A DNA stretch of 64,000 nucleotides. Origin: Mesorhizobium amorphae CCNWGS0123 (lineage in GTDB: Bacteria; Pseudomonadota; Alphaproteobacteria; Rhizobiales; Rhizobiaceae). Positions 17,133 through 25,739 of this stretch are shown here, in pieces (within the stretch, counting starts at the first letter, position 1; each line of letters starts with the position of its first letter). The translations under genes and the position numbers were made by a program. Location: NCBI RefSeq assembly GCF_001686985.1, contig NZ_CP015318.1, forward strand, positions 5,578,001-5,642,000, read 5' to 3'. The notes beneath the pieces are model-generated. The model searched no databases, was not told the DNA's origin, and saw nothing but the letters and a program-made list of their open reading frames with translations.

Positions 17133-17516
17133 TCAGTGCTGCGCCTGCAGCGACGCCACGTAGGCTGCAAACGGCGACGCGTCGTAGATCACCCGCGTGG
17201 TAGCGATCTTGCCATTGTTGACGACGAGGTGTTCGGCGACGACCGCGTTCGCAACCGGGTGTGTGTCCGCGTCGTAGACAATGACGGCATGCTCGTCATC
17301 GCCAAAGACCGCAACGACAGTCACCTTCTTGATCATCTTTGCAAAGCCTTCCTGGAACCCGCGAAAAGCCGCGGCTCCACCAATCTGGCCGAGCGGCGAC
17401 GTGCAAATGACGTCTTCGGCAGACACCGACATGATCTTGTTGACGTCTTTGCTCGCTATCGCTTCGGCATAGATCCGCGCGACGGCCAGCGCCTTTCCGG
17501 TTGTCTCAGTCATCAC
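17133..17516 (-). CDS. NTF2-like/SnoaL-fold protein
   Basis: Small cone-shaped NTF2-fold protein, 127 residues (ATG at 17516 or 17513). Typical family pattern: a helical start (ALAVARIYAEAIASKDVNKIMSVSAEDVICTSP) and a beta-rich C-terminus (VAEHLVVNNGKIATTRVIYDASPF). Members are enzymes or binding proteins, and no catalytic residues can be assigned here. It is upstream of the dehydrogenase on the same strand. Confidence 0.82.
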   Translation of the reverse strand: MMTETTGKALAVARIYAEAIASKDVNKIMSVSAEDVICTSPLGQIGGAAAFRGFQEGFAKMIKKVTVVAVFGDDEHAVIVYDADTHPVANAVVAEHLVVNNGKIATTRVIYDASPFAAYVASLQAQH

Positions 17517-17802
17517 TTTTCCTTTCGTGTGTGGTGATGACCTGAACTAGCGCGGCACAGGGACAGATTTTGTCACCATGATGCAATATCGGTGGCGGTG
17601 CCGCCGGGGATGCAAGCAGAATGCAGGACAAAACACCTTGTGCTCGATCACGCCGTTCGTGAGAGGTTGCAGCAAGGTCGCAGGCCAAATAGACCGACAA
17701 TTGCCAGTCGCTTTTTTCACAACGCATGCCGGAAGGCCCGGCGACTTTGGAACACCGCCACGTCTAGGCTGCAGCCTGAATTCCGGAGCCGCCCACCCCA
17801 TC

Positions 17803-19419
17803 ATGCAGACCTATGATTTCATCATCGTCGGCTCCGGCTCGGCCGGCTCGGTTCTGGCAGAGAAACTGTCGGCCTCGGGCCGCTTCTCGGTGCTGGTACT
17901 CGAAGCCGGCGGCACCGATAGGCGCTTCTACGTGCAGATGCCGCTTGGCTACGGCAAGACCTTCTTCGACCCGGCGGTCAACTGGAACTACAAGGCCGAG
18001 CCGGACCCCGGCCTCGCCGGCAATGCCGACCACTGGCCGCGCGGCAAGCTTTTGGGCGGTTCCAGCTCGATCAACGCCATGGTGTATATCAGGGGCGCGC
18101 GCGAGGATTTCGACGCCTGGGCAGCCGCCGGCAATCCCGGCTGGAGCTATGACGATCTCCTGCCGGCCTTCAAGGCACTGGAGGACAATGAGGCCGGCGC
18201 CGACACATGGCGCGGCGTCGGCGGTCCCTTGCACATCACCGACTGCACGAACGCCGTCCACCCGCTGACCCGGCGCTATCTCGCCGCCGGCCAGCAGGCC
18301 GGCCTGCCGGTCAATCCGGATTTCAACGGCGCCTCCCAGGAAGGCGTCGGCATCTACCAGATCACCACAAGGAACGGGCGCCGCATGTCGGCCGCCCGCG
18401 CCTTCCTGCGCCCGGCGATGAAGCGCAAAAACGTGCGCGTCGAGACGAATGCGCTGGCGACCAGGATCCTGTTCGAGGGCAAGCGCGCCGTCGGCGTCGA
18501 ATATCAGCAGAACGGCGAGACGAAGACGGCCCGCGCCGGCCGCGAAGTGATCCTGTCGGGCGGCTCGATCAACTCGCCGCAGTTGCTGCAGCTCTCAGGC
18601 GTCGGCCCCTCGGCGCTGCTCGAGGGGCTGGGCATTCCGATCGTTCATACAAACGAGAATGTCGGCGCGAACCTGCAGGACCATGTCGGCATCAACTATA
18701 CCTTCAAGGGCAGGCTGCCGACGCTCAACCAGGTCCTGCGGCCATGGTGGGGCAAGCTCTTGGTCGGCATGCAATACATCCTGTTGCGCTCCGGCCCGCT
18801 GTCGCTATCGATGAACAATGCCGGCGGTTTCTTCCGCACCGACCCGACCGCTGCACGCCCCAACATGCAGCTCTACTTCCAGGCCTTCTCGACCGTCATT
18901 CCGAAGAGCGGCGAGCGCCCGATCCTGACGCCCGACCCTTGGCCCGGCTTTTCCATCGGTCTCTCCAACTGCCGTCCGTCGAGCCGCGGCGAGATCATGA
19001 TCCGCTCGAAGAATCCGCGCGACTATCCGCGGATCACGGCCAACGCCTATTCGACCAACGCCGATGTCGACGAAATGCTGGCGGCGGTGAAGTTCGTCCG
19101 CAAGATCGCCTCGATGCCGGCGATGGCCGAGATCATCGAGGAAGAGGTTTTGCCCGGCCCTTCAATCACTTCGGACGCCGATCTGATTCAGGATTTCAGG
19201 AAGCGCTCGGGCACGGTCTACCACCCCGTCTCGACCTGCCGCATGGGGCCGGACGCAGCGCGCGCCGTCGTCGATCCGCGCCTCAAGGTGCATGGGCTCG
19301 AAGGCCTGCGCGTCATCGACGCCTCGATCTTTCCCGACAACATCACCGGCAACACCAATGCCGCCTCCATCCTGACCGGATGGAAGGGCGCCGAACTTGT
19401 TCTGGAGGATCAGAAATGA
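17803..19419 (+). CDS. GMC-family FAD-dependent oxidoreductase
   Basis: Glucose-methanol-choline oxidoreductase of 538 residues from ATG 17803; the open frame upstream has no GMC similarity. The N-terminal FAD motif IIVGSGSAGSVLAEKLSASG is followed by GKLLGGSSSINAMVYIRG. The C-terminus has the catalytic His region TVYHPVSTCRMG and DASIFPDNITGNTNAAS. It oxidises an alcohol group of an unidentified, probably polyol or sugar-like, substrate. It is first in a three-gene operon and overlaps the next gene by four bases (ATGA). Confidence 0.92.
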   Translation: MQTYDFIIVGSGSAGSVLAEKLSASGRFSVLVLEAGGTDRRFYVQMPLGYGKTFFDPAVNWNYKAEPDPGLAGNADHWPRGKLLGGSSSINAMVYIRGAREDFDAWAAAGNPGWSYDDLLPAFKALEDNEAGADTWRGVGGPLHITDCTNAVHPLTRRYLAAGQQAGLPVNPDFNGASQEGVGIYQITTRNGRRMSAARAFLRPAMKRKNVRVETNALATRILFEGKRAVGVEYQQNGETKTARAGREVILSGGSINSPQLLQLSGVGPSALLEGLGIPIVHTNENVGANLQDHVGINYTFKGRLPTLNQVLRPWWGKLLVGMQYILLRSGPLSLSMNNAGGFFRTDPTAARPNMQLYFQAFSTVIPKSGERPILTPDPWPGFSIGLSNCRPSSRGEIMIRSKNPRDYPRITANAYSTNADVDEMLAAVKFVRKIASMPAMAEIIEEEVLPGPSITSDADLIQDFRKRSGTVYHPVSTCRMGPDAARAVVDPRLKVHGLEGLRVIDASIFPDNITGNTNAASILTGWKGAELVLEDQK

Positions 19420-20627
19420 AGATCACCGACGTCAAGACCTGGGTTGTCGGCAACCCGCCGCCCGGCATCGGCGGCAAATATTTCATCTTCGTCAAGCTCA
19501 CCACCGATGGCGGCGTCGTCGGCTATGGCGAGGCCTACAACGCCACCTTCTCCGGCCATGTGACGGCGAAGATGATCGAGGACATGGCCGAGCGCTATCT
19601 CGTCGGCCGCGATCCGCACGACATCGAGAATTTCTTCCGCCGCGCCTATTCGTCCGGCTTTACCCAGCGCCCCGACGTGTCCGGCATGGGCTGCTTCTCG
19701 GCGCTCGAAATGGCCTGCTGGGACATCATCGGCAAGGAGGCCAACAAGCCGGTCTACAAGCTGCTTGGCGGCCAGGTGCACGAGACGCTGCGCTCCTACA
19801 CCTACCTCTATCCGCACACCGGCAGCGTCCATTCCGAGGATGCGCGCGGCAAGAACGTCTACAACGATCCGGACCTGGCCGCCGCCTGCGCGCTCGAATA
19901 TGTCGAGCAGGGCTTCAACGCGGTCAAGCTCGACCCGGCCGGCCCCTACACCGCCTTCGACGGCCACCAGCCGCGCCTCGTCGACATCGATCTCTCCGCC
20001 CGCATGATCAAGGCGATCCGCGAGGCGGTCGGCACACGCGCCGACATCCTGTTCGGGACGCACGGCCAGTTCACCGCCTCGGGCGCGCTGCGGCTGGCGC
20101 GCGCCATCGAACCCTACGATCCGCTGTGGTTCGAGGAACCGGTGCCGCCGGACATGCCCGAGGTGATGGCGCAGGTCGCTCGCGGCACCTCCATCCCGAT
20201 CGCCACTGGCGAGCGGCTGACGACCAAGTTCGAATTCGCCCGCGTCATCGAGAACCGCGCCGCCACCATCCTGCAGCCCGACCTCGGCCGCTCCGGCGGC
20301 ATTCTCGAAACCAAGAAGATCGCCGCCATGGCCGAGGCCTACCACATCCAGGTCGCGCCGCACTGCTATTGCGGGCCGATCGTCGGCGCCGCCAACATCC
20401 AGCTCGCCGTGACACTGCCCAACTTCCTCATCCTGGAATCGCTGAAGCAGTGGGACGGTTTTCACGCCACGTTGCTGAAGAAGAAGATCGAATGGCAGGA
20501 CGGCAACGTCATCCCGTCGGAGGAGCCCGGTCTCGGCGTCGAGCTCGACGAGGCGGTCTGCGAGGCGCATCCCTATGACGGCAAGGAATTGCATCTGCAG
20601 ATGATGCAGACGCCGTTGATGCCGTGA
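19416..20627 (+). CDS. Enolase-superfamily sugar-acid dehydratase
   Basis: Mandelate racemase/muconate-lactonising enzyme relative of 403 residues, closest in appearance to D-galactonate dehydratases. Metal and acid/base regions are visible: NAVKLDP near residue 170, the WFEEPVPPDMPE acidic ligand segment, ATGERLTTKFEF, and HIQVAPHCYCGPI near the C-terminal end of the barrel. It would dehydrate a sugar acid to a 2-keto-3-deoxy acid. The same frame is open far upstream (from 18207) only as a shadow of the GMC gene. It is coupled to both neighbours by 4-base overlaps. Confidence 0.9.
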   Translation: MKITDVKTWVVGNPPPGIGGKYFIFVKLTTDGGVVGYGEAYNATFSGHVTAKMIEDMAERYLVGRDPHDIENFFRRAYSSGFTQRPDVSGMGCFSALEMACWDIIGKEANKPVYKLLGGQVHETLRSYTYLYPHTGSVHSEDARGKNVYNDPDLAAACALEYVEQGFNAVKLDPAGPYTAFDGHQPRLVDIDLSARMIKAIREAVGTRADILFGTHGQFTASGALRLARAIEPYDPLWFEEPVPPDMPEVMAQVARGTSIPIATGERLTTKFEFARVIENRAATILQPDLGRSGGILETKKIAAMAEAYHIQVAPHCYCGPIVGAANIQLAVTLPNFLILESLKQWDGFHATLLKKKIEWQDGNVIPSEEPGLGVELDEAVCEAHPYDGKELHLQMMQTPLMP

Positions 20628-21541
20628 GCGAAAGCTACGCCTTCATCGGCCTTGGCCATCTCGGCGGCAATCTTGCCGCCAGCCTTCTGCGCAACGGCTT
20701 TGCCGTCACCGTCTTCGACCGCGATCCGGCCGCCGTCGAGCGCCTCGTGACCCTCGGCGCCGTTGCCGCCAAGAGCCCCGCAGAGGCCGCCGCCCGCGCC
20801 GGCAACGCCATCACATGCCTGCCCTCGCCCAAAGTCAGTGAAGCAGTGCTGGCGGGTTCCGATGGATTGCTCGAAGGCCTGCCCAAAGGCGGTACCTGGA
20901 TCGAGATGTCGACCAATGGCCGCGACGAGATCGTGCGCCTGGCCGCGCTCGCTTCGGCAAAAGGCGTCGAGGTGCTGGAGTGCCCGGTCACCGGCGGCGT
21001 GCATCTGGCCGCCGTCGGCAAGATCACCGCGCTGGTCGGCGGCGATCCAGCACTCTACGCGCGCCACCGACCGGCCATCGAGGCGATGTGCGCGAAGTCG
21101 TTCCTGATGGGGCCGATCGGCTCGGCGGCAGTCATCAAGGTCATCACCAACATGCTGGCCTTCATCCACCTTGTCGCCGCCGGCGAGGCGTTGATGCTGG
21201 CCAAGCAGGGCGGGCTCGACCTTGCCCAGTCCTACCACGCCATCGTCGCTTCCTCCGGCAACAGCTTCGTCCACGAGACCGAAAGCCAGCTGGTGCTCAA
21301 CGGCTCCTACGACATCGGCTTCACCATGGACCTGGCGCTGAAGGACCTCGGCTTCGCGCTCGACATGGGCGAGACATTCGGCGTGCCGCTCGACCTCGCC
21401 ATGCGCGTCAACGCGATTTTCGAGCAGGGCAAGCAAGCCTATGGCGGCACCGCCTGGTCGACCCAGATCGTCAAACTGCTCGAGGATGCGGTCGGCACCG
21501 AGCTGCGTGCCCCCGGTTTTCCGGCCAAGCTGGAAATCTGA
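20624..21541 (+). CDS. 3-hydroxyisobutyrate dehydrogenase-family reductase
   Basis: Beta-hydroxyacid dehydrogenase of 305 residues starting with GTG that overlaps the previous stop (GTGA). The NAD(P) motif GLGHLGGNLAASLLRNG lies at the N-terminus. CPVTGGVHLAAVGKITALVGGD is the substrate-binding segment, and GSAAVIKVITNMLAF carries the catalytic lysine. With the GMC and dehydratase genes it forms a sugar-acid or polyol catabolic unit. Members of this family include tartronate-semialdehyde reductases. No regulator or transporter is adjacent. Confidence 0.9.
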   Translation: MSESYAFIGLGHLGGNLAASLLRNGFAVTVFDRDPAAVERLVTLGAVAAKSPAEAAARAGNAITCLPSPKVSEAVLAGSDGLLEGLPKGGTWIEMSTNGRDEIVRLAALASAKGVEVLECPVTGGVHLAAVGKITALVGGDPALYARHRPAIEAMCAKSFLMGPIGSAAVIKVITNMLAFIHLVAAGEALMLAKQGGLDLAQSYHAIVASSGNSFVHETESQLVLNGSYDIGFTMDLALKDLGFALDMGETFGVPLDLAMRVNAIFEQGKQAYGGTAWSTQIVKLLEDAVGTELRAPGFPAKLEI

Positions 21542-21633
21542 GGCGGCTAAATTTTACAAGCGATTTCAGAGCATTGAGCAGGTCGCCGGATTCATGCCCG
21601 CAACGGCCTGAATCAATTCGTTAACCGCCTGAA

Positions 21634-22572
21634 TCAATACCTTAAGGTCAGCGCGCCTGGCAGGATCTCGAAGGTAGCGGGAATGCGACCCGGCGACTCG
21701 CCGTCGATGTCGACCAGCGCGCCGTTCTTTTCCACATCGCCGAGCGGTTCCACAACCACTTTCTTGCCGCGCAGGATGGTGATTGCCGGATGGTTGCGGT
21801 GCCGCCCGCCATAGAGCAGCCTGATATCCCGGATCAGTTGCAGCTTGCTCGCCGCGCGCAGAATGACGATGTCGAACTGCGCATCGTCCAGTTCGGCATC
21901 CGGCGCGATCATCATGCCACCGCCGAAGAACTTGCCGTTGGCCACCGCCACCAGCGCCATGCGCGCCTCGACCGGAGTGCCATCGTCGACGGTGATGCTG
22001 ACATCCTGGAACCGATAGCGGACGAACTCCACCACGGTGCGCCAGAAAAACAGCGCCTTGGCCGAGACCTTGCCCTTGCGCTTGTCGGCGTTGACCGCGC
22101 GGTCGGTAGCGCCCGACATGCCCAGGCTGGCGATGTTGATGAAATGGCGGCTGGCCAGCGCGCCATGATCGTCGATGTAGCAGACGCGCCCGGCATCGAC
22201 CTTGCGCGGCTTGGCTTCGGCAATATGCTTGAGCGTCGCATCGACCTCGCGCGGCAGGCCGAGCCCGCGGGCGAAATCGATGCCGGTGCCGCAGGGCAGC
22301 AGGCCGAGCTCGGTCGTGCGGCCGGTTTCGTCGAACGCCTGCAACAGGCCATCGGCGACTTCGCTGGCGGTGCCGTCGCCGCCCGCCGCGATCACCAGAT
22401 CGAAGCCGCTGGCGGCGAGGTCGAGCGCCAGCCTTTCGGCATCGCCATCGGCCTGGGTTTCGCGCAGCTCGAAATCGCCGAAATGCTTTTTCAGCGATGC
22501 CGCGACCTCCGGCCAGTGCCGCTTCAGCCTGCCGCCGCCGGCTATCGGATTGAGAACCACCCCGACTTTCAA
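21634..22572 (-). CDS. Diacylglycerol kinase-family lipid kinase
   Basis: YegS/DagK-type lipid kinase, 312 residues. The start is read as TTG 22572 because GGGGGAGG sits about five bases upstream and the protein then begins KVGVVLNPIAGGGRL, the family's N-terminal strand. The catalytic GGDGT motif is in VIAAGGDGTASEVADGLL near residue 65, and the C-terminal domain includes GGGMMIAPDAELDD. It phosphorylates a lipid such as diacylglycerol or a sphingoid base. It is convergent with the catabolic operon. Confidence 0.9.
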   Translation of the reverse strand: MKVGVVLNPIAGGGRLKRHWPEVAASLKKHFGDFELRETQADGDAERLALDLAASGFDLVIAAGGDGTASEVADGLLQAFDETGRTTELGLLPCGTGIDFARGLGLPREVDATLKHIAEAKPRKVDAGRVCYIDDHGALASRHFINIASLGMSGATDRAVNADKRKGKVSAKALFFWRTVVEFVRYRFQDVSITVDDGTPVEARMALVAVANGKFFGGGMMIAPDAELDDAQFDIVILRAASKLQLIRDIRLLYGGRHRNHPAITILRGKKVVVEPLGDVEKNGALVDIDGESPGRIPATFEILPGALTLRY

Positions 22573-22839
22573 GCAACCTCCCCCAAAGGCTTTCGGAAAC
22601 GCTTGCGTCTCAGCTACTTTGCCGGCATTGAAGCCCGCGCTGCCTTGCGGAGCAAGCACCGAATATACGGCAACGCGCGATTGCGGCTGACAAGGCCGGG
22701 TTACCGGATTCAGCCGAACCGAGCGCTCCGCCGAAAAATTGCTTCGCCGCGGCGCTTGGTCCCCGATAATCCCGCTATCCACAGGCCCGGGGCGGTTTCC
22801 CCGGACACTTACCCGGCGTACATTGAACCCATCTCAGGC

Positions 22840-23214
22840 GGCTACCGATCGCCAAGCCGAAAGGCAAAGCGAAAAGGCGGATTTCCTGAGGCCCGTACGG
22901 CCCTGAGCGATAGCAGGCTTGCCTGCTGGAGGGACGGAAGCCGAGACCTACGGGGCCGCGGAAAGCGTGCGAACGCCGACGGCGGACCGATGCTGCCATG
23001 AAGGACGGCAAAGACCTTCGATGGCACGCTGGGCGAAGCTCGCAAGGGTGGAGATCGGCGTGGTCCGGAACGGACACTACCCTCGGGTGGTGACTGGCAG
23101 GACCGTCAAAATCAAGGCCGGCTTGGCGCGACGACTTTGCGGAAGTTGCTGCCGTGACCGTGTCCTGATCTGACAGGGAGGCGCTGGGAGAAATCCCAGC
23201 GCCGACTGTTTTTT
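22840..23214 (+). ncRNA. Candidate structured RNA ending at a strong terminator
   Basis: No protein family is visible here. The stretch holds several hairpins: CAGG-CTTG-CCTG near 22915-22926, GCCATgAAGG / CCTTcgATGGC near 22995-23025, and GTCCG-GAA-CGGAC near 23067-23079. It finishes in a textbook plus-strand terminator with no annotated gene ahead of it. I could not match it to RNase P RNA, tmRNA, SRP RNA, 6S RNA or a known riboswitch. The 5' end is arbitrary. Confidence 0.3.
23180..23214 (+). terminator. Rho-independent terminator without an obvious gene
   Basis: Perfect 10-bp stem GGCGCTGGGA-GAAA-TCCCAGCGCC with a GNRA-like loop, then GACTGTTTTTT on the plus strand. The nearest upstream gene (lipid kinase) is on the other strand, so an unannotated plus-strand transcript must end here. 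Confidence 0.85.
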
Positions 23215-23458
23215 GGCCTATCCCCACGCGCATCGTTCAGCCACGCGCCGCACCGGGCTAACCGTCGCCATGCGCAAGCTGCACACGGCGCTTGATCGAG
23301 GTCGGCGCCAGGAGCGCGTATACGACGACTGACGTTTTTCGGTCTCAGCCGGCATCTCAGAAACATTCCGTCACGCACATTTCACAATGGCGGCCAAATC
23401 CCGCCTTGTTCCGCAGCGATTGGTGCTGGTGGGGGAGGCAACATAAAGGGACAAGACC

Positions 23459-23974
23459 GTGATCAAGACCGCCCTTGTCGCCATGACCATCGTCGGCTGC
23501 GACTGCGACGCCAAGCTTTGCGAATATATCGGCGAGACGCCGGCCAAGTGGGCGACCATCGCCGACTGCGAGGCGGCGATGAAAAGCCAGATGCTGCACC
23601 AGAAGAATTTCAACTATCCGCTGGTCTCGGGCATTTGCCGCACCAAGGGTTCGGTACCGTCCTCCGAGTTGGCGGCGATCGCCTCGGGGCCCGAGTTGAC
23701 GACGCCGAGGCAAGCCGCGAGCGACCCGCTGCCGCCTGAACTCAGTCACCGGCCGAGCATTCCCGTCGGATCGCCGGTGACGGCGATGGAAACGGAAGCC
23801 GCAAGGCCCGTCGCCTATGAAGCGGCGGTCGATGGCGGCCGAGCCGTGCTCTACCGCACCAAGGCCGGCTACGCCGTGGTCAAGACCGATCTCAGCCGCG
23901 CCGCATCCGCGACCGTCGACGTGGCGAAGCGATCGGCAAACTGGCTGGCGGGGATGATGCCGAGCGGACTGTAG
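23459..23974 (+). CDS. Hypothetical protein
   Basis: Predicted 171-residue protein with GTG start preceded by AAAGGGA. It has four cysteines in the first half (GCDCDAKLCEYIG, ADCEAAM, ICRTKGS) that suggest a small disulfide domain, then a Pro/Ala-rich middle and an amphipathic C-terminal helix (LSRAASATVDVAKRSANWLAGMM). No clear signal peptide is seen unless the first 12 residues serve. No family recognised. It is convergent with the next gene, only six bases away. Confidence 0.6.
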   Translation: MIKTALVAMTIVGCDCDAKLCEYIGETPAKWATIADCEAAMKSQMLHQKNFNYPLVSGICRTKGSVPSSELAAIASGPELTTPRQAASDPLPPELSHRPSIPVGSPVTAMETEAARPVAYEAAVDGGRAVLYRTKAGYAVVKTDLSRAASATVDVAKRSANWLAGMMPSGL

Positions 23975-23980
23975 TCCTTC

Positions 23981-24607
23981 CTACAGCTTGACCTTGAGGT
24001 TCTCCCAGAACTTGTCGATCAGCGGCTTTTCGGTTGCAACGTCCTGATCGCCTATTCGTGTGATGAACAGCAGCCCCTGATCAGCAAGGCCGAAGCCGAC
24101 GATCTCAAAGTCGGCGCTGTCGGTACGTGTCTTCACGGTGGCCTTGACGCCGGTCAGTTCCTTGCCGTCGGCGAGCTTGCGGGTCGTCGGTTCCTGCGTC
24201 AGGGTTCCGCCCGCCTGAACGGATTCCCTCGTCATCTCCTGCAGCATCAGTTGGTTGAGAGACACCGGGTTCATCTTGTCATATTCCTGCACCAAGACGA
24301 TCGTGCCGAGGGCCGAAGCCATGAGATACTGGGTGATGCTGTCGCTGAGATCGCTCTTGGTGATCGCAATGTTGCTTGGATGAACGAAGGAAAAAGTCGT
24401 GCCGGAGAAGGTGGCGAAGTCATTGCGATCGATCCGCACCTTGCTCGTCTTGCCGCCGGGCAAGGTCACGTCCACGTCCTCGCCGGGGTCGATGTCGACC
24501 ACCACGCCATCGATCGTCAGCTTGAAGGCTTTCAAATCATCGGCGCGGGCCAGCCCGGCGCAAGACACGATCACGGCAAGCGCTGCAGCCGCAAGTCTCG
24601 TTCGCAT
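23981..24607 (-). CDS. Exported hypothetical protein
   Basis: Protein of 208 residues from ATG 24607 (ATG 24628 also in frame). A clear signal peptide, LAAAALAVIVSCAGLARA, is followed by a beta-rich domain with DGVVVDIDPGEDVDVTLPGG and a central helical part (SLNQLMLQEMTRES). It probably folds in the periplasm. I recognise no family and cannot assign a function. It is monocistronic. Confidence 0.7.
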   Translation of the reverse strand: MRTRLAAAALAVIVSCAGLARADDLKAFKLTIDGVVVDIDPGEDVDVTLPGGKTSKVRIDRNDFATFSGTTFSFVHPSNIAITKSDLSDSITQYLMASALGTIVLVQEYDKMNPVSLNQLMLQEMTRESVQAGGTLTQEPTTRKLADGKELTGVKATVKTRTDSADFEIVGFGLADQGLLFITRIGDQDVATEKPLIDKFWENLKVKL

Positions 24608-24875
24608 GGCTTGTCCTCTTCTCTTCAAGCGGTTTGGCTAAACGCCTTCATTTTCGTTCAACCACATAGCATCCCCTCGTGACGGATAGCGTGGCCGCCT
24701 CGCGAAAACCATAGGCCGTTGCCGAAACGGCATGCCCTCACCCGTCCTTGGAACACGGACTGCTTGGTCCGAAACCGGTAATCTGGAGTTGATCCGCGAT
24801 GCGATCGACCCGGATTGGTCTGTTCATTGGGCCAGCCGAAACTGACTGCTTCCCAGGGTTCGACCGATCTGGCAT

Positions 24876-25175
24876 ATGGTGCACCGCACAATCCGTGCCT
24901 CTTCGAAAGTCGCCATCTTGCATCCCACAATCGAAATTATCGGCGCGCTGGCCGCGCTCATCACCACGCTTGGCTGGATTCCGCAGGTCGCCAAGGTCGC
25001 GCGCGAGCGCCGTGCCGGCGACATCTCGCTGTTCGCCACCGGCTCGATCGCCACCGGCGTTTTACTGTGGACGCTCTACGGCCTGTTGATCGGCTCCTGG
25101 CCGGTCATCCTCGCCAATGGCGTCACGTTCCTGTTCGTAATCGCCATCCTCGGCATGAAGCTGCGCTTCGGTTGA
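24876..25175 (+). CDS. SemiSWEET sugar transporter
   Basis: Three-helix PQ-loop protein of 99 residues, the SemiSWEET size, which dimerises in the inner membrane to move sugars down their gradient. The signature GWIPQVAKVARERRAGDIS contains the PQ motif, and the third helix is VILANGVTFLFVIAILGM. A TTG at 24918 would give a shorter protein starting just before the first helix (HPTIEIIGALAALITTLG) and may be the real start. Confidence 0.85.
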   Translation: MVHRTIRASSKVAILHPTIEIIGALAALITTLGWIPQVAKVARERRAGDISLFATGSIATGVLLWTLYGLLIGSWPVILANGVTFLFVIAILGMKLRFG

Positions 25176-25228
25176 AAATCCGAATTTGATGCATGATGAT
25201 GCCGGCCATTCTCGTGAGGGGCCGTGCC

Positions 25229-25723
25229 ATGAAGTTTCCAGCCTACGCCATGCTGTCCCTGATGCTGGCGCTTGTTCCCGCGCCTGTTCGAGCGCAAAGC
25301 GCCGATCAAGGCGACGACAAGATCGTGATGGTGGCCCGGGATGATCCGGAGATGACGGCGGCGATTGCGCAGGCCCGATCCAGCCTGGACGACTTCCTCG
25401 CCTTATCCGAAGCTCCGCCGCCGGGAACGGACGACTTCAAGTTGAAGGTCATGATCGTCGACGGAAATGCGACGGAGCATTTCTGGGTCATCCCTTTCGA
25501 GCGGACCGCTAACGGCTTTGCTGGCGTATTGGCGAACGAGCCGAAACTGGTCCAAAATGTCGTGAACGGCCAGTATATCAAATTTTCCCGCGACGATATT
25601 TCCGACTGGGGCTACACCAGGAACGGCCATCAGGTCGGCAGCTTTACCGTTTGCGTGATGCTGAAGAAGATGTCCAAGCAGGACGCGGACTATGTACGAA
25701 GCAATTACCGCTTCGACTGCTGA
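25229..25723 (+). CDS. DUF2314-domain exported protein
   Basis: Protein of 164 residues from ATG 25229 with a signal peptide (LSLMLALVPAPVRAQ). The rest matches DUF2314 (YegJ-like): DPEMTAAIAQARSSLDDFL, LKVMIVDGNATEHFWV, GQYIKFSRDDISDWGY. Function of the family is unknown. The last two cysteines (VCVMLKK, FDC) could pair. It shares direction with the SemiSWEET gene after about 50 bases. Confidence 0.82.
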   Translation: MKFPAYAMLSLMLALVPAPVRAQSADQGDDKIVMVARDDPEMTAAIAQARSSLDDFLALSEAPPPGTDDFKLKVMIVDGNATEHFWVIPFERTANGFAGVLANEPKLVQNVVNGQYIKFSRDDISDWGYTRNGHQVGSFTVCVMLKKMSKQDADYVRSNYRFDC

Positions 25724-25739
25724 TTGCGCGCCTGCCTTT

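Noticed and set aside
18207..19415. Apparent 5' extension of the enolase-type gene to 806 codons
   Set aside because: The upstream 403 codons are the GMC gene in another frame; the ATG at 19416 sits at the GMC stop and starts the enolase-fold N-domain.
21790..23001. A 403-codon plus-strand frame opposite the lipid kinase
   Set aside because: Shadow of the kinase gene, whose GGDGT motif is on the minus strand; the frame has no family signature.
22840..23214. tmRNA, RNase P RNA, SRP RNA or a B12 riboswitch
   Set aside because: None of the characteristic conserved strings (for example the GAGGAAAGTCCGG core of RNase P) was found on either strand by eye.
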